In this document: positions 1 to 8,002 of the stretch, piece by piece | Numbering within the stretch: the first letter of the stretch is position 1 | How the letters are laid out: each line of letters begins with the position of its first letter | IMG/VR virus record: IMGVR_UViG_3300042483_000260 | Location: 1-41,793 of that record | DNA length: 41,793 nt | Strand: one strand, 5' to 3' | Source of the DNA: a virus | Program-made: the position numbers and the translations under genes | Notes under the pieces: model-generated | The model's input: the letters and a program-made list of their open reading frames with translations, nothing else | Told to the model about the DNA's origin: nothing | Databases searched by the model: none

Positions 1-200
1 CTACCGCAACCTTTAGAACCCCTATACCTGAAGGAGCACAAATTCCTGGAAAACCTTCTAAGGGTCGTAGACTTTACAACAGAAGTCAGGTAGAGTTACT
101 CATCTACTCAGTTCATCATTTTGGTTTGAATAGTTCTCAACCCAAGAATGCAAACTGGATAGGTTTTAAAAAGCACATCAAAGAAAACTGGATTAAGTAA
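1..200 (+). CDS. C-terminal end of an unrecognised protein (5' partial)
   Basis: An open frame runs from the window edge to a TAA at 198-200, with first complete codon at 3. The visible 65 residues are basic, with several Lys/Arg clusters and a Trp-rich end (NWIGFKKHIKENWIK). This would suit a nucleic-acid-binding C-terminus, but no family is recognised. It lies 31 nt upstream of the candidate ssDNA-binding protein, so it probably belongs to the same replication operon. The start and most of the protein lie outside the window. Confidence 0.55.
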   Translation, partial: TATFRTPIPEGAQIPGKPSKGRRLYNRSQVELLIYSVHHFGLNSSQPKNANWIGFKKHIKENWIK

Positions 201-231
201 AAACCCCAAACAGAAAGCAGAGAAAGCACAA

Positions 232-957
232 ATGACAACGAACAGATACGATGACTTTGAAGATGACGAACAGGAGTTTCCAACTCCTGCACCCTCAAAG
301 GGAAAAACTCAAGTAGTGGCAAAGCCAGTAGTTGAATCAGAAGTAGAGCGCACAGAAGTTGCACAAGTTACTCGGACCATTAAACGTGGTTGGGGTGCAG
401 CAGACCGTGTTCAAGAAGCAGCATCACCATACGCACAGCGTTTCAAGGTAACTGAGGACACACAAGTCATCAAGTTCTTGGAAGACGAGCCATACGCTTC
501 GTTCCGCACACACTGGATTGATGGTCGTCAAGGCCAAAAGTCGTTTGTATGTCTGCATGACGATCCAAATGGTTGCCCATTGTGTGACTCAGGTAATCGC
601 CCAAGCACAAAGTTTGCATTTAACATTGCACTCCTTGCTAACGGTGAAGAGCCAGTAGTTAAGTCGTTTGAAGTTGGTGTTCGTTTGATTGACCAACTGA
701 AGAACTTCCATCTTGACCCACGTCAGGGACCACTGTCCAAGAATTACTGGGCAGTTTCTAAGACTGGCAAGGGCGCACAGACACAAACTATCTTGCAGAT
801 GGTGCGTGAACGTGACCTTGAAGAATGGAACTTGTCTGCGTTTACTGAAGACACCATGAAGGTCTTGTTGAACAACGCATACGACCCAAGCATTATTCAA
901 ATTCCAACACGCTCAGAGTTGTTGGAAGTTGCTACCGAATTACTTGACGCTCGGTAG
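232..957 (+). CDS. Putative phage ssDNA-binding protein with a zinc site (gp32-like)
   Basis: 241 residues. The first 45 residues are acidic and Pro/Lys-rich and look disordered; a folded core starts at the RGWGAAD segment (residues 52-58). C107, H109, C115 and C118 form a compact C-x-H-x5-C-x2-C cluster, similar in spacing to the single structural zinc site of T4 gp32-type proteins. The gene is immediately upstream of the DNA polymerase (5-nt gap), the usual place for a replicative ssDNA-binding protein. The core and zinc cluster are seen; the function is inferred from the cluster and context. It could instead be another zinc-containing replication accessory protein. Confidence 0.55.
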   Translation: MTTNRYDDFEDDEQEFPTPAPSKGKTQVVAKPVVESEVERTEVAQVTRTIKRGWGAADRVQEAASPYAQRFKVTEDTQVIKFLEDEPYASFRTHWIDGRQGQKSFVCLHDDPNGCPLCDSGNRPSTKFAFNIALLANGEEPVVKSFEVGVRLIDQLKNFHLDPRQGPLSKNYWAVSKTGKGAQTQTILQMVRERDLEEWNLSAFTEDTMKVLLNNAYDPSIIQIPTRSELLEVATELLDAR

Positions 958-962
958 TTCGC

Positions 963-3014
963 ATGCTCCATACGGTACATACCGTAGAGGAATTGCGAAA
1001 CCTTGTTGAGGTAGTTACAAAAGCAGGAGAGTTTGCTTTTGACGTGGAATCCCGTGGGGTTCTTGAGAGACATGATGATCTTCATAAACTCTTTTTAAAA
1101 GAGTGTAAGGAGCACATTGCAACTCTCAAGAATCCAGGGGAATCCATTGTTGCTAGTTCCACGGAAACAATTCGTTCTAGGTACATGAAACAATTAGCCT
1201 TGGATCCACTTCGTAATGAAGTGTTTTGGATTAGCATTGCCACACTGGGGCACTCTTGGGCTATTCCTATGGGGCACAAACTTGGAGAAGTGATTGTTCC
1301 AGAGGAGCGTGGTGATGGTACAACTATTCCACCACCTGGGTTTCGTAAGTTCTTAGCAAATGGTGGAGAGTCAATGGCTAAGGCTAAGTATGTAATTCCA
1401 GGTGAGTATTCTGCTCCACCTGAGCAACTGTCTCGCTCAGTGGTGTTTGAGGAATTACGCCCCCTATTTTTTAGTGACTTTGTTAAAGTTGGTCACAACG
1501 TAAAGTTTGATGCTCGTTCTATTCAGAAGTACTACGGAGAGTTACCACCAGGTCCGTACATGGATACCATGATCCTTCAGCACTTGGAAGATGAGAACTC
1601 TTTGTCGTTCTCTCTTACTAACTTAGTTGCTCAGAACTTTGGTGGTCATGATGCCTACTCCAAAGAAGGAAAGTTGGGTGCCGTTATTGACACCGTGCCC
1701 TTTAGCACTGCTGCAAGGTATGTACACCTAGATGCTCGCTGGACGTGGTTGTTGTATAGCAAACTTATGGCTAAATTGCGCCTTACAGAATCCCTTGCCC
1801 CTGCTATTAAGCAAGACATGGAAGTGTTACGAGTGATTATGACTATGGAAGATGAGGGCATTACTGTTAAGACCAGTGCTCTTAAGGATTTGCGTAAAGA
1901 ATTAGAGATTAAACAACGTGACTGTCTTCTTGAAATTGTTGATATGTCCTACGCTGGCTTTAACCCTGACTCAAATAAAGATAAACAAAACTACTTGTTT
2001 ACTAAAAAGCGTGAGGGTGGTTTAGGTCTAAAGCCTTATAAAACAACTCCTAAAGGCGCTCCATCTGTAGATATGGAAGCCTTAGAGAAGTTACGAGATG
2101 CTCACCCACTCATTCCACTCTTGATTAGTTATTCTGAATTGCAGAAGTTGAAGTCAACATATGTTGATGGTTTGATTCCCAAGTTGAATAACGGTAAGTT
2201 GCACCCTTCGTATAACTTGCATAGGACTGCAACTGGTCGTCTGTCTTCTAATGACCCTAACTTGCAGAACATTCCACGAGACTCCAGCATTAGGAGTTTG
2301 TTTGTACCTCCTCCTGGGTACACGATGTTGGTGGCTGACTATGATCAGATTGAACTCCGAGTTATGGCTATGTTTAGCCAAGACCCACAACTTCTTCGCA
2401 TCTTTAGAAATAATGAAGACATTCACGCTGCAACAGCAGCAGCAGTGTTTAAGAAAGACTTGTTAGAAGTAACCTCAGAGGAACGGCAGATTGGTAAGGG
2501 AGTGAACTTTCTTACTGCCTATGGTGGTGGTTCTGGAAAACTTGCTAGAACTACTGGTATTGCTGATGAGCATGCTGAGGAGATTCTTAACTCTTACTAT
2601 AAGAGTTTCTCTGGATTGACCAAGTGGAAACAGGTTGCTATTGCTCGTGCTACAAAATCAGGTTATGTATCTACGTTAAGTGGTAGGCGTAGAAGACTTC
2701 CTGGTTTGACACTTAGTAGGCAGTTTGAGGTGTCTCGTGCACAAAGGCAAGCCATCAATGCAATCATTCAGGGAAGTGCCGCTGACATCTGTAAGCAGGC
2801 CATGATTGATGTGGATACTACGTTTAGTGGCACAGACACCAAGATGCTTGTACAGGTACATGACGAACTTATTGTGATTACGCCCAAAGATCAGGAAGAA
2901 GTTGCGATGAATGCCCTTATCACTGCGATGGGGCATGACAGGAGTATTATGGGGGTGACACTAAAAGTGTCTTGCCATGCGGCAACTAGTTGGTCGGAGG
3001 CAAAAGGAAAATGA
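963..3014 (+). CDS. polA: DNA polymerase, family A, with 3'-5' exonuclease domain
   Basis: 683 residues; replicative DNA polymerase of the Pol I type. The N-terminal DnaQ-like proofreading domain shows Exo I as FAFDVES (D27, E29), Exo II as VGHNVKFDARS near residue 180 and Exo III as YVHLDARWTW near 255. The polymerase domain has motif A DYDQIELR starting at D459, motif B from R508 with K512 and Y520, and motif C VHDELI with H633, D634 and E635. There is no N-terminal 5' nuclease domain, as usual in phage enzymes. The exonuclease domain carries an insertion between Exo I and Exo II (roughly residues 35-110), including a charged helix. The gene ends in an ATGA overlap with the next frame, so the two are translationally coupled. 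Confidence 0.95.
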   Translation: MLHTVHTVEELRNLVEVVTKAGEFAFDVESRGVLERHDDLHKLFLKECKEHIATLKNPGESIVASSTETIRSRYMKQLALDPLRNEVFWISIATLGHSWAIPMGHKLGEVIVPEERGDGTTIPPPGFRKFLANGGESMAKAKYVIPGEYSAPPEQLSRSVVFEELRPLFFSDFVKVGHNVKFDARSIQKYYGELPPGPYMDTMILQHLEDENSLSFSLTNLVAQNFGGHDAYSKEGKLGAVIDTVPFSTAARYVHLDARWTWLLYSKLMAKLRLTESLAPAIKQDMEVLRVIMTMEDEGITVKTSALKDLRKELEIKQRDCLLEIVDMSYAGFNPDSNKDKQNYLFTKKREGGLGLKPYKTTPKGAPSVDMEALEKLRDAHPLIPLLISYSELQKLKSTYVDGLIPKLNNGKLHPSYNLHRTATGRLSSNDPNLQNIPRDSSIRSLFVPPPGYTMLVADYDQIELRVMAMFSQDPQLLRIFRNNEDIHAATAAAVFKKDLLEVTSEERQIGKGVNFLTAYGGGSGKLARTTGIADEHAEEILNSYYKSFSGLTKWKQVAIARATKSGYVSTLSGRRRRLPGLTLSRQFEVSRAQRQAINAIIQGSAADICKQAMIDVDTTFSGTDTKMLVQVHDELIVITPKDQEEVAMNALITAMGHDRSIMGVTLKVSCHAATSWSEAKGK

Positions 3015-3373
3015 CTTCAATTGCGGAAAAGCGTAACTTTTGTTTAATGTTGTCTTTACCATCAGGTCAAGAGTTAGCCCAACATATGGGTTTGACACCG
3101 CCATCCAAAGAAGTACAGGAGATGGAGACTGACTTAATTAACTCACAATGGGACATGCTTCATGAGTTTGGTGTGTACGATGAGATAGAAGAAGCAGTAG
3201 ATTGGTTTACAGAAGTATTAGAGATTACGATGGGTGAGGATGAGAAGCCCACATCTAAAATGATTGACGGTTCTAAGACTGTCTTGTTATCATACGGTAT
3301 GGCGTTGGTTCAGAAATTATTAGAAAGTAATACTATTGCTTTAATTGCGGAGGAAGACTTATTTTATGAGTAG
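3011..3373 (+). CDS. Conserved-looking acidic protein of unknown function
   Basis: 120 residues from ATG 3011, which overlaps the polymerase stop as ATGA and has a GGAGG/AAGG ribosome-binding site at 2996-3007. A TTG seven codons upstream is also in frame but lies over the binding site, so ATG is preferred. The protein is acidic and predicted mostly helical. No domain is recognised. Its position between polymerase and recombinase suggests a replication accessory or a small regulator, which is inference from context only. Confidence 0.75.
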   Translation: MTSIAEKRNFCLMLSLPSGQELAQHMGLTPPSKEVQEMETDLINSQWDMLHEFGVYDEIEEAVDWFTEVLEITMGEDEKPTSKMIDGSKTVLLSYGMALVQKLLESNTIALIAEEDLFYE

Positions 3374-3734
3374 TTGGTGGGATAGCAAACTAAACAACAA
3401 GACAACAGAACAGAGACCGTCTGTGCCTCTGTCTACAAATCATATTTTGCCAGCACTACAACAGCAGGCTCGTGCAGTAGTGCAAGCAGCAGAACAAACA
3501 AGACCTATTCCTGATGCTGATGGGAAGGTTGACATGGGTACAGCAATGCGCTCATGGAAAGGTGGAGAAGCACATCGCTTGGATGGTAATTTAACTTGTC
3601 CAAGATGTGGAGGAAAGAACGTATTTAGTCGTGCAAATGCATCAGCAGGTGGTAAAGTACCTGCACCGAGATGTTTTGAATGCGGCTGGAATGGCGTGTA
3701 TGAACAAGCGGATCAGGTATCGTGGACAGTCTAA
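3366..3734 (+). CDS. Small zinc-ribbon protein
   Basis: 122 residues. ATG 3366 is chosen over an upstream in-frame TTG (3345) because GGAGG (3349-3353) precedes it and it overlaps the previous stop by 8 nt. The N-terminal 70 residues are polar and Gln-rich. The C-terminal half holds a four-Cys zinc ribbon: CPRC, then CFEC about 23 residues later, followed by GWNG. Such ribbons occur in primases, helicase loaders and transcription factors, but nothing else here identifies it. It sits directly before the recombinase, within the replication operon. Confidence 0.75.
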   Translation: MSSWWDSKLNNKTTEQRPSVPLSTNHILPALQQQARAVVQAAEQTRPIPDADGKVDMGTAMRSWKGGEAHRLDGNLTCPRCGGKNVFSRANASAGGKVPAPRCFECGWNGVYEQADQVSWTV

Positions 3735-3747
3735 CTAGGAGCATCAC

Positions 3748-4770
3748 ATGGACAAAAATTGGGACAGCCTTTCTTCAATCGTTAACGCTGTAAACAAACA
3801 GCATGGCTTAGGTACAATCGTCAAAGGAAGTGATACCAGAGGCAAACTTGGTCGTATCACTACGGGTGTCTTGTCGTATGACTTGATGTTAGGTGGTGGG
3901 TGGCCTGTAAACCAATGGTCTGAAATCATTGGTGATGAGTCATCAGGAAAGACTGCTCTTGCATTTAAGACCATTGCAGAGAATCAAAAGTTAAATCCTG
4001 ACTTTATTGCTGTGTGGGTTGCTGCTGAGGAGTTTGTTCCTGAGTATGCAGAATCCATTGGTGTTGACTTAGATCGTTTGTATGTTGTTGAAACAAACAT
4101 CATGGAGCATGCTTACAACTTAGTTATTAACTTGATGGCACAGCGAGCAGCAGACATGATTGTTATTGACTCTTTGCCAGCGCTTGTTCCTGGAGATGAA
4201 TCAGAGAAGACGATGGACGAATACACCGTAGGTTTAGGTGCTCGCCTTACATCTAAGTTCTTCCGTAAGTCTTCTGAGGCACAGAAGCGGTCTTTGATTG
4301 AGGATGAACGAACATGTACAGGGTTGATGATTAACCAGTGGAGACAAAAGATTGGCGTGATGTGGGGAGACAATCGCACAACACCAGGTGGTCTAGCCAA
4401 GAACTTTGCATACTTTTGCCGTGTTGAGGTACGCCGAGATGAGTGGCTTAAGGATAAAGATGAAGTGGTTGGGCAAACAATTAAGGCTCGCACACTTAAG
4501 AACAAGACTTACCGTCCAAACCAATCAGCAGTGATTGATTTCTATTTTGCTCAGACACAAGGATTTGACATAGGAGACTTTGATGTACTTAAAGACACGA
4601 TCAATATTGGTATCGCTATTGAGGTTATTACTCGTGCTGGGGCTTACTACTCGTTTGGTGAAGGTCGCTGGCAGGGTAAAGAAAAGATGCTTGAAGCGTT
4701 CCGACAAGATGTGGGAATGAAAGATCAGTTAGTTGCTGCTGTTGAGAAGCATTACGGTGTTGCACGGTGA
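3748..4770 (+). CDS. recA: RecA/UvsX-like recombinase
   Basis: 340 residues. This ATPase forms a filament on ssDNA and drives strand exchange in recombination-dependent replication and repair. The Walker A loop is GDESSGKT (residues 62-69). Walker B is the hydrophobic strand ending in D141 (ADMIVIDSLPAL). A TPGG loop with following Asn-Phe (about residue 215) matches the RecA L2 region. The length is close to bacterial RecA, but the sequence is divergent. ATG 3748 follows an AGGAG 8 nt upstream. It ends in a GTGA overlap with the next gene, a candidate nuclease, supporting a recombination module. Confidence 0.92.
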   Translation: MDKNWDSLSSIVNAVNKQHGLGTIVKGSDTRGKLGRITTGVLSYDLMLGGGWPVNQWSEIIGDESSGKTALAFKTIAENQKLNPDFIAVWVAAEEFVPEYAESIGVDLDRLYVVETNIMEHAYNLVINLMAQRAADMIVIDSLPALVPGDESEKTMDEYTVGLGARLTSKFFRKSSEAQKRSLIEDERTCTGLMINQWRQKIGVMWGDNRTTPGGLAKNFAYFCRVEVRRDEWLKDKDEVVGQTIKARTLKNKTYRPNQSAVIDFYFAQTQGFDIGDFDVLKDTINIGIAIEVITRAGAYYSFGEGRWQGKEKMLEAFRQDVGMKDQLVAAVEKHYGVAR

Positions 4771-5102
4771 CACCAATTGGTCAAGACCCTGATCGCCATA
4801 AAAAGATTCTAAAGAAATCTGTAAGGCAAGAAAAGCGCACAGCAAAAACGTATAACGGTTCTCGTAATGCTCGGTCAGGTGCTGGGTGGCTTAGGAAGAA
4901 TGATGTAAGAAGTCATGACTTTCTTATTGAAAATAAGTTGACAGAGAACATGAAGACGATTACACTCAAGGAAGTGGACTTGCGAGAACTACGGCTAAGG
5001 GCCATTGCTGAAGAAAGAGTTCCAGTGTTGCAGTTTGATCTTGCTGGTAAAAACTATGTAGTGCTTATTGAAGATGACTTTTTGGAGATGATCAATGAAT
5101 AA
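4767..5102 (+). CDS. Putative small PD-(D/E)XK-type endonuclease
   Basis: 111 residues from GTG 4767, overlapping the recombinase stop as GTGA. A basic N-terminus leads to a Gly-rich turn (GSRNARSGAGWLRKNDV) and then an Asp and an E-N-K strand (DFLIENK, about residues 51-57). This order, a conserved Asp followed by a strand ending in E-x-K, is the active-site pattern of PD-(D/E)XK nucleases such as Holliday junction resolvases. The C-terminal half (LKEVDLREL, then FDLAGKNYVVL) completes an alpha/beta fold. Coupling to RecA supports a recombination nuclease. The catalytic assignment is inferred from motif order. Confidence 0.55.
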   Translation: MTPIGQDPDRHKKILKKSVRQEKRTAKTYNGSRNARSGAGWLRKNDVRSHDFLIENKLTENMKTITLKEVDLRELRLRAIAEERVPVLQFDLAGKNYVVLIEDDFLEMINE

Positions 5103-5259
5103 AGCGCAGTTAGCAGAATGCATGCGACTTGCAGAGAACTACCACAAGAATCGTTTAGTAGACGTTCGCCGTGCTTTGTTCTACTACCGAGAGAAAATGG
5201 AACAAAATCTTCAAGTAATTAACATGAAAAAGAATAAAAAGTGGAGCATGCATGAGTGA
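5095..5259 (+). CDS. Small basic protein, unknown function
   Basis: 54 residues, too short for a usual ORF cutoff. ATG 5095 overlaps the previous stop by 8 nt and its TGA (5257-5259) overlaps the next start by 8 nt, so the reading frame fills the gap exactly. The protein is Lys/Arg-rich, with a helix carrying RRALFYYREK and a Lys-rich tail. No family is recognised. The overlaps on both sides are the main support. Confidence 0.6.
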   Translation: MNKAQLAECMRLAENYHKNRLVDVRRALFYYREKMEQNLQVINMKKNKKWSMHE

Positions 5260-6205
5260 GCGCAATGACTATCTAAAGTTGTTGACCATGAATGGTCGTG
5301 TTTTGCCCACAGTTGCTATACAGATTCTTAAAGATAGAGATGCTCGTGAGAGCACTAGAGACACTGCTCATATTCACCCAAGTGATCTAGCCAAGCGTGA
5401 CTGGTGTCCTCGTGCCAACTGGTACACCATTAGAGAACAGCCTAAAGACGCTGAGACTTTCTCATTTCAACGTCTTAATGTGTTTGCTGAAGGTCACTAC
5501 ATTCACGCTAAGTGGCAAGACTGGCTAAACCATGCTGGAGTTCTAGAAGGTTGGTGGCAGTGCGCTAACACGATATGTAACCATAAATGGGAAGCAATTA
5601 GTCCTACATCTTGCCCAAGTTGTGGTATCCCTTATCCGCTATATCGGGAAGTGCCACTAAGCAATGAAGAGCACATGATTCTTGGGCATGCTGATGGCAT
5701 TATCAATGATGCTAATGGTCGTGCGTTGATTGAGATTAAGTCAGTTGGTTTAGGAACAGTTAGGTTTGAAGCACCAGACTTGTTTAACTCATACCAAAAA
5801 GGTGACATCACTTTAGATGGACTGTGGAAGAAGATTCGCCAACCATTTCCTAGCCATATCAAACAAGGTTTGCTATACATGTACTGCACAGGTATTCATG
5901 AGATGGTGTACTTGTACGAATGGAAGCCTACGCAAGAAGTTAAAGAGTTTGTTGTAGGATTTACTCCCGAACTGGTTCAGCCAATGCTTGACAACTGCAA
6001 GCGTTTGATGACAGCATTACAAAAAGATATACCGCCAATGAGACCAATGTGGGCAGAGTCCTCATCCTCAACTGGTTGCAAGTTCTGTTCATACAAAAAG
6101 ACATGTTGGAGGAGTGAAGATGACAATGATGACCCAGACACCAGAGATGGATTTGTTCCTACAAAACTTTCCGTTACCAAAAAAACCAAACGGTCTGTTA
6201 CCTGA
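5252..6205 (+). CDS. Cas4/RecB-like PD-(D/E)XK nuclease with Fe-S-type Cys set
   Basis: 317 residues. The nuclease core has GHADGI with D148 and the catalytic strand E161-I-K163, then HIKQGLLYMY (a QxxxY-like motif), as in RecB/AddB/Cas4 exonucleases. C52 (DWCPRANWY), together with C276, C279 and C285 near the C-terminus, is the one-plus-three Cys arrangement that binds a [4Fe-4S] cluster in Cas4 and AddB. An extra four-Cys ribbon (C104, C109, C121, C124) is inserted before the active site. The expected role is DNA end processing for phage recombination. There is no CRISPR array or other cas gene, so this is not a CRISPR adaptation gene. Confidence 0.82.
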   Translation: MSERNDYLKLLTMNGRVLPTVAIQILKDRDARESTRDTAHIHPSDLAKRDWCPRANWYTIREQPKDAETFSFQRLNVFAEGHYIHAKWQDWLNHAGVLEGWWQCANTICNHKWEAISPTSCPSCGIPYPLYREVPLSNEEHMILGHADGIINDANGRALIEIKSVGLGTVRFEAPDLFNSYQKGDITLDGLWKKIRQPFPSHIKQGLLYMYCTGIHEMVYLYEWKPTQEVKEFVVGFTPELVQPMLDNCKRLMTALQKDIPPMRPMWAESSSSTGCKFCSYKKTCWRSEDDNDDPDTRDGFVPTKLSVTKKTKRSVT

Positions 6206-6605
6206 GTTACCTAGAAACATTGGGGACATTGGTGACTTTGATTTAATGGAGTTGTACACAGACTTCATGGCATGGTTAGTATTCGCCAAAGCACAACTTG
6301 TTCAAGCAGAGATTACCGAAGAGCGTGAGCGTAACATTTTGGAATATCTACAATCCAGCGTATTGATTGAGCAGTGGGGTGACAAAGCCAAAGGTGACTT
6401 GGTGACTGTGGCTAAAGCCAAGCGTGATGTTGACCCAAAGATTGTTGATCAGATTGAGATTCACATGCAGAAACGTGCTTACCGTAAGTTGGTAGACACA
6501 GTGTTTGATCGCTGTGAGCGTGGTGCTCAAGTTGTTTCTCGTGAGTTGTCACGCCGTATTGGGATGTCAGGCAAAGAAGTTCGCCAACATAGGTTTACCC
6601 CGTAA
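6120..6605 (+). CDS. Helical protein of unknown function after the nuclease
   Basis: 161 residues from ATG 6120, with GGAGGAG about 7 nt upstream; an in-frame GTG at 6114 overlaps the binding site and is less likely. It overlaps the nuclease C-terminus by 86 nt, which is unusually long; ATGs at 6126 and 6129 are alternatives. After a Pro-rich start it is predicted all-helical (LMELYTDFMAWLVFAKAQL) and ends in a basic segment. No catalytic motif is visible. Its position beside a RecB-like nuclease suggests a recombination or replication accessory. Confidence 0.7.
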   Translation: MTMMTQTPEMDLFLQNFPLPKKPNGLLPELPRNIGDIGDFDLMELYTDFMAWLVFAKAQLVQAEITEERERNILEYLQSSVLIEQWGDKAKGDLVTVAKAKRDVDPKIVDQIEIHMQKRAYRKLVDTVFDRCERGAQVVSRELSRRIGMSGKEVRQHRFTP

Positions 6606-6769
6606 TGAAAGTTCATTGCAACAAGTGCTCGTACACCGTAGAGCAAGATGACAAGAGGACCGTCGGCTGCCTTTGCGATAGCGATGCCCCCACATGGATC
6701 GGGATTACCCCACAAGGAAGATTACTTTATATGAGTCACGGTAGTTATGAGGTACTTAGTGGGGAATAA
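6605..6769 (+). CDS. 54-residue zinc-binding protein
   Basis: ATG 6605 overlaps the preceding TAA (TAATG). The protein has C5 and C8 (CNKC) and C22 and C24 (CLC), a small zinc-knuckle pattern, and ends at TAA 6767. It overlaps the following nuclease frame by 23 nt if that gene starts at 6747. No family is recognised. The Cys spacing and coupled start are the evidence. Confidence 0.6.
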   Translation: MKVHCNKCSYTVEQDDKRTVGCLCDSDAPTWIGITPQGRLLYMSHGSYEVLSGE

Positions 6770-7124
6770 ACATAAAGCCAAAGGCACTTCCTTTGAGACA
6801 CTCTTAGTCAACTACCTCAAAGAGCAAGGATTCCCCCACGCACGGAGGACTGCCCTTGCTGGGGAAAATGACGCTGGAGATATTCATGGAGTAGTCCAAC
6901 GCATTACTTTGGCAGAAGTTGCTATTCAAGCCAAGAACCAAAAGGCTTTTAAATTGAGTGAATGGCTTAATGACACAGTAAAGCAAGCCAGTAAACTCCA
7001 TATGGGTGTACCCTTGCTTGTTGTAAAGCGCCCAGGCAAAGGAGCAGCAGCCGTTGGTGACTCTTACGCTGTAATGCGTCTAGAAGATATGCTCTTACTG
7101 TTGAAAGAAGCCCATTTCAAGTAG
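6747..7124 (+). CDS. Holliday junction resolvase-like PD-(D/E)XK endonuclease
   Basis: 125 residues. The order KGTSFETLLVNYLKEQGF (E17), RRTALAGENDAGDI (D42, D45), then AIQAKNQ with Q61 and K63 matches the archaeal Hjc/Mrr-type fold: helix Glu, central Asp, then (E/Q)-x-K. Gln in place of the usual Glu in the last motif is known in Mrr-like enzymes. It would cut branched DNA during phage replication and packaging. The start could instead be GTG 6759, which has GAGG at a better distance; ATG 6747 lies inside the previous gene. Confidence 0.72.
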   Translation: MRYLVGNKHKAKGTSFETLLVNYLKEQGFPHARRTALAGENDAGDIHGVVQRITLAEVAIQAKNQKAFKLSEWLNDTVKQASKLHMGVPLLVVKRPGKGAAAVGDSYAVMRLEDMLLLLKEAHFK

Positions 7125-7126
7125 CA

Positions 7127-7135
7127 TGGTATTAT
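7127..7135 (+). promoter_or_regulatory. Extended -10 promoter candidate for the SpoVS-like gene
   Basis: TGG-TATTAT matches an extended -10 (TGn-TANNNT). It is followed by a perfect 8-bp palindrome, GGTATACC, at 7145-7152, placed close to the expected start of transcription, where a repressor could bind. An A/C-rich leader and AAGGAG lead into ATG 7171. No convincing -35 at 17 nt is seen. Confidence 0.45.
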
Positions 7136-7170
7136 AGGGACATAGGTATACCAAACAACAAGGAGTCAAT

Positions 7171-7461
7171 ATGTCCCAGGAACTGAATGCTAAAGTTGAA
7201 GACGTTCTAAAAGTATCAGGATCAAGCAACCCTCAAAGCGTAGGTTCTATCCTCGCTAGGTCGGTAGTTGCAGGTCACTTGCCTAAGATTCGTGCCATCG
7301 GCGCAAGTGCTGTAAACCAAGGCGCTAAAGCATGCGCTATTGCTCGTGGTTTTGTCGCCCCTCGTGGTATAGACCTTTGTTTTATTGTTGGCTTTGATGA
7401 TATTATAGGTGAGAACGGAGAGAGCATTTCCGCTATTTCCTTTAAACCAGTCGTGAGGTAA
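7171..7461 (+). CDS. spoVS: SpoVS-like (Alba-superfamily) protein
   Basis: 96 residues, close to the usual length of stage V sporulation protein S. The match runs end to end: LKVSGSSNPQSVGSILA at the N-terminus, then AIGASAVNQGAKACAIARGF and VAPRGIDL in the middle, the most conserved parts of SpoVS. The family has an Alba-like fold and is thought to bind nucleic acid; in Bacillus it affects sporulation and septation. In a phage it could bind DNA or RNA or interfere with a host regulator. ATG 7171 has AAGGAG 6 nt upstream and its own promoter candidate, so it begins a new transcription unit. Confidence 0.88.
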   Translation: MSQELNAKVEDVLKVSGSSNPQSVGSILARSVVAGHLPKIRAIGASAVNQGAKACAIARGFVAPRGIDLCFIVGFDDIIGENGESISAISFKPVVR

Positions 7462-7464
7462 ACA

Positions 7465-7770
7465 GTGGGACGCATTCGTAAAAACGCAACCATTACAGAT
7501 ATTAACGAGTACGCAGGCCGTAAAGCCTCTGCCCCTCGTGACGCTGCATACAAGGCTCATCCCGCAGGTGGTGCTCATTCGGATCGCCCATTTGATTGGG
7601 AACAAGATGCACCTGAACTTGCCCCAACAGAAGCCGACCCAACACCTCCACATGGCATTATGCGCCCATCTCGCCCTACAGGTAGAGGTAAAATAGTTGT
7701 AAGCATGCAACACAACCTTGGTTCAGACGCTTCGTCAATGATTGAAAATACACTTCGTAACGGAAAGTAA
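7465..7770 (+). CDS. Unknown protein with a PFDW motif
   Basis: 101 residues from GTG 7465, with GAGG just upstream and 3 nt after the SpoVS-like stop, so probably co-transcribed. It is polar and Pro-rich in the middle and predicted largely disordered. Residues around 41-50 read DRPFDWEQDAP, which recurs in the next protein as DKPFDWNSDAQ. No known domain is seen. The shared motif suggests a common partner, for example a virion or host protein. Confidence 0.7.
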   Translation: MGRIRKNATITDINEYAGRKASAPRDAAYKAHPAGGAHSDRPFDWEQDAPELAPTEADPTPPHGIMRPSRPTGRGKIVVSMQHNLGSDASSMIENTLRNGK

Positions 7771-7780
7771 TATTTGAGTT

Positions 7781-8002
7781 ATGCCATTGACTCACCGATT
7801 AGACGATATTGACGGTCCTTACCTCAATACTAAGGAGTGGAAAGACAAGGGCGCTCGCACATCTACAGGTGGTGGTGGGAAACAACCGCCAAAGAAACCA
7901 CCAACCAAAACAGGTGGTCTTCCAGATAAACCATTTGATTGGAATAGTGATGCTCAACCAATAGATCCAATGGATCCAAATAACAAGATGAGGTGGAAGT
8001 AA
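7781..8002 (+). CDS. Small Pro/Gly-rich protein with a PFDW motif
   Basis: 73 residues. A Gly/Lys/Pro-rich centre is followed by DKPFDWNSDAQPIDP, related to the motif in the preceding gene. No Shine-Dalgarno sequence is evident before ATG 7781; TAATAT ends 7 nt upstream and could be a leaderless -10, although it overlaps the end of the previous gene. The stop overlaps the next start as TAATG. Confidence 0.65.
   Translation: MPLTHRLDDIDGPYLNTKEWKDKGARTSTGGGGKQPPKKPPTKTGGLPDKPFDWNSDAQPIDPMDPNNKMRWK

Noticed and set aside
5252-6205. Cas4 as evidence of a phage CRISPR system
   Set aside because: No repeat-spacer array or other cas gene is present; Cas4/RecB-type nucleases are common in phage recombination modules.
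7222-7713. 163-codon minus-strand frame across spoVS and its neighbour
   Set aside because: It is antisense to two well-supported genes, including SpoVS with a clear family match.
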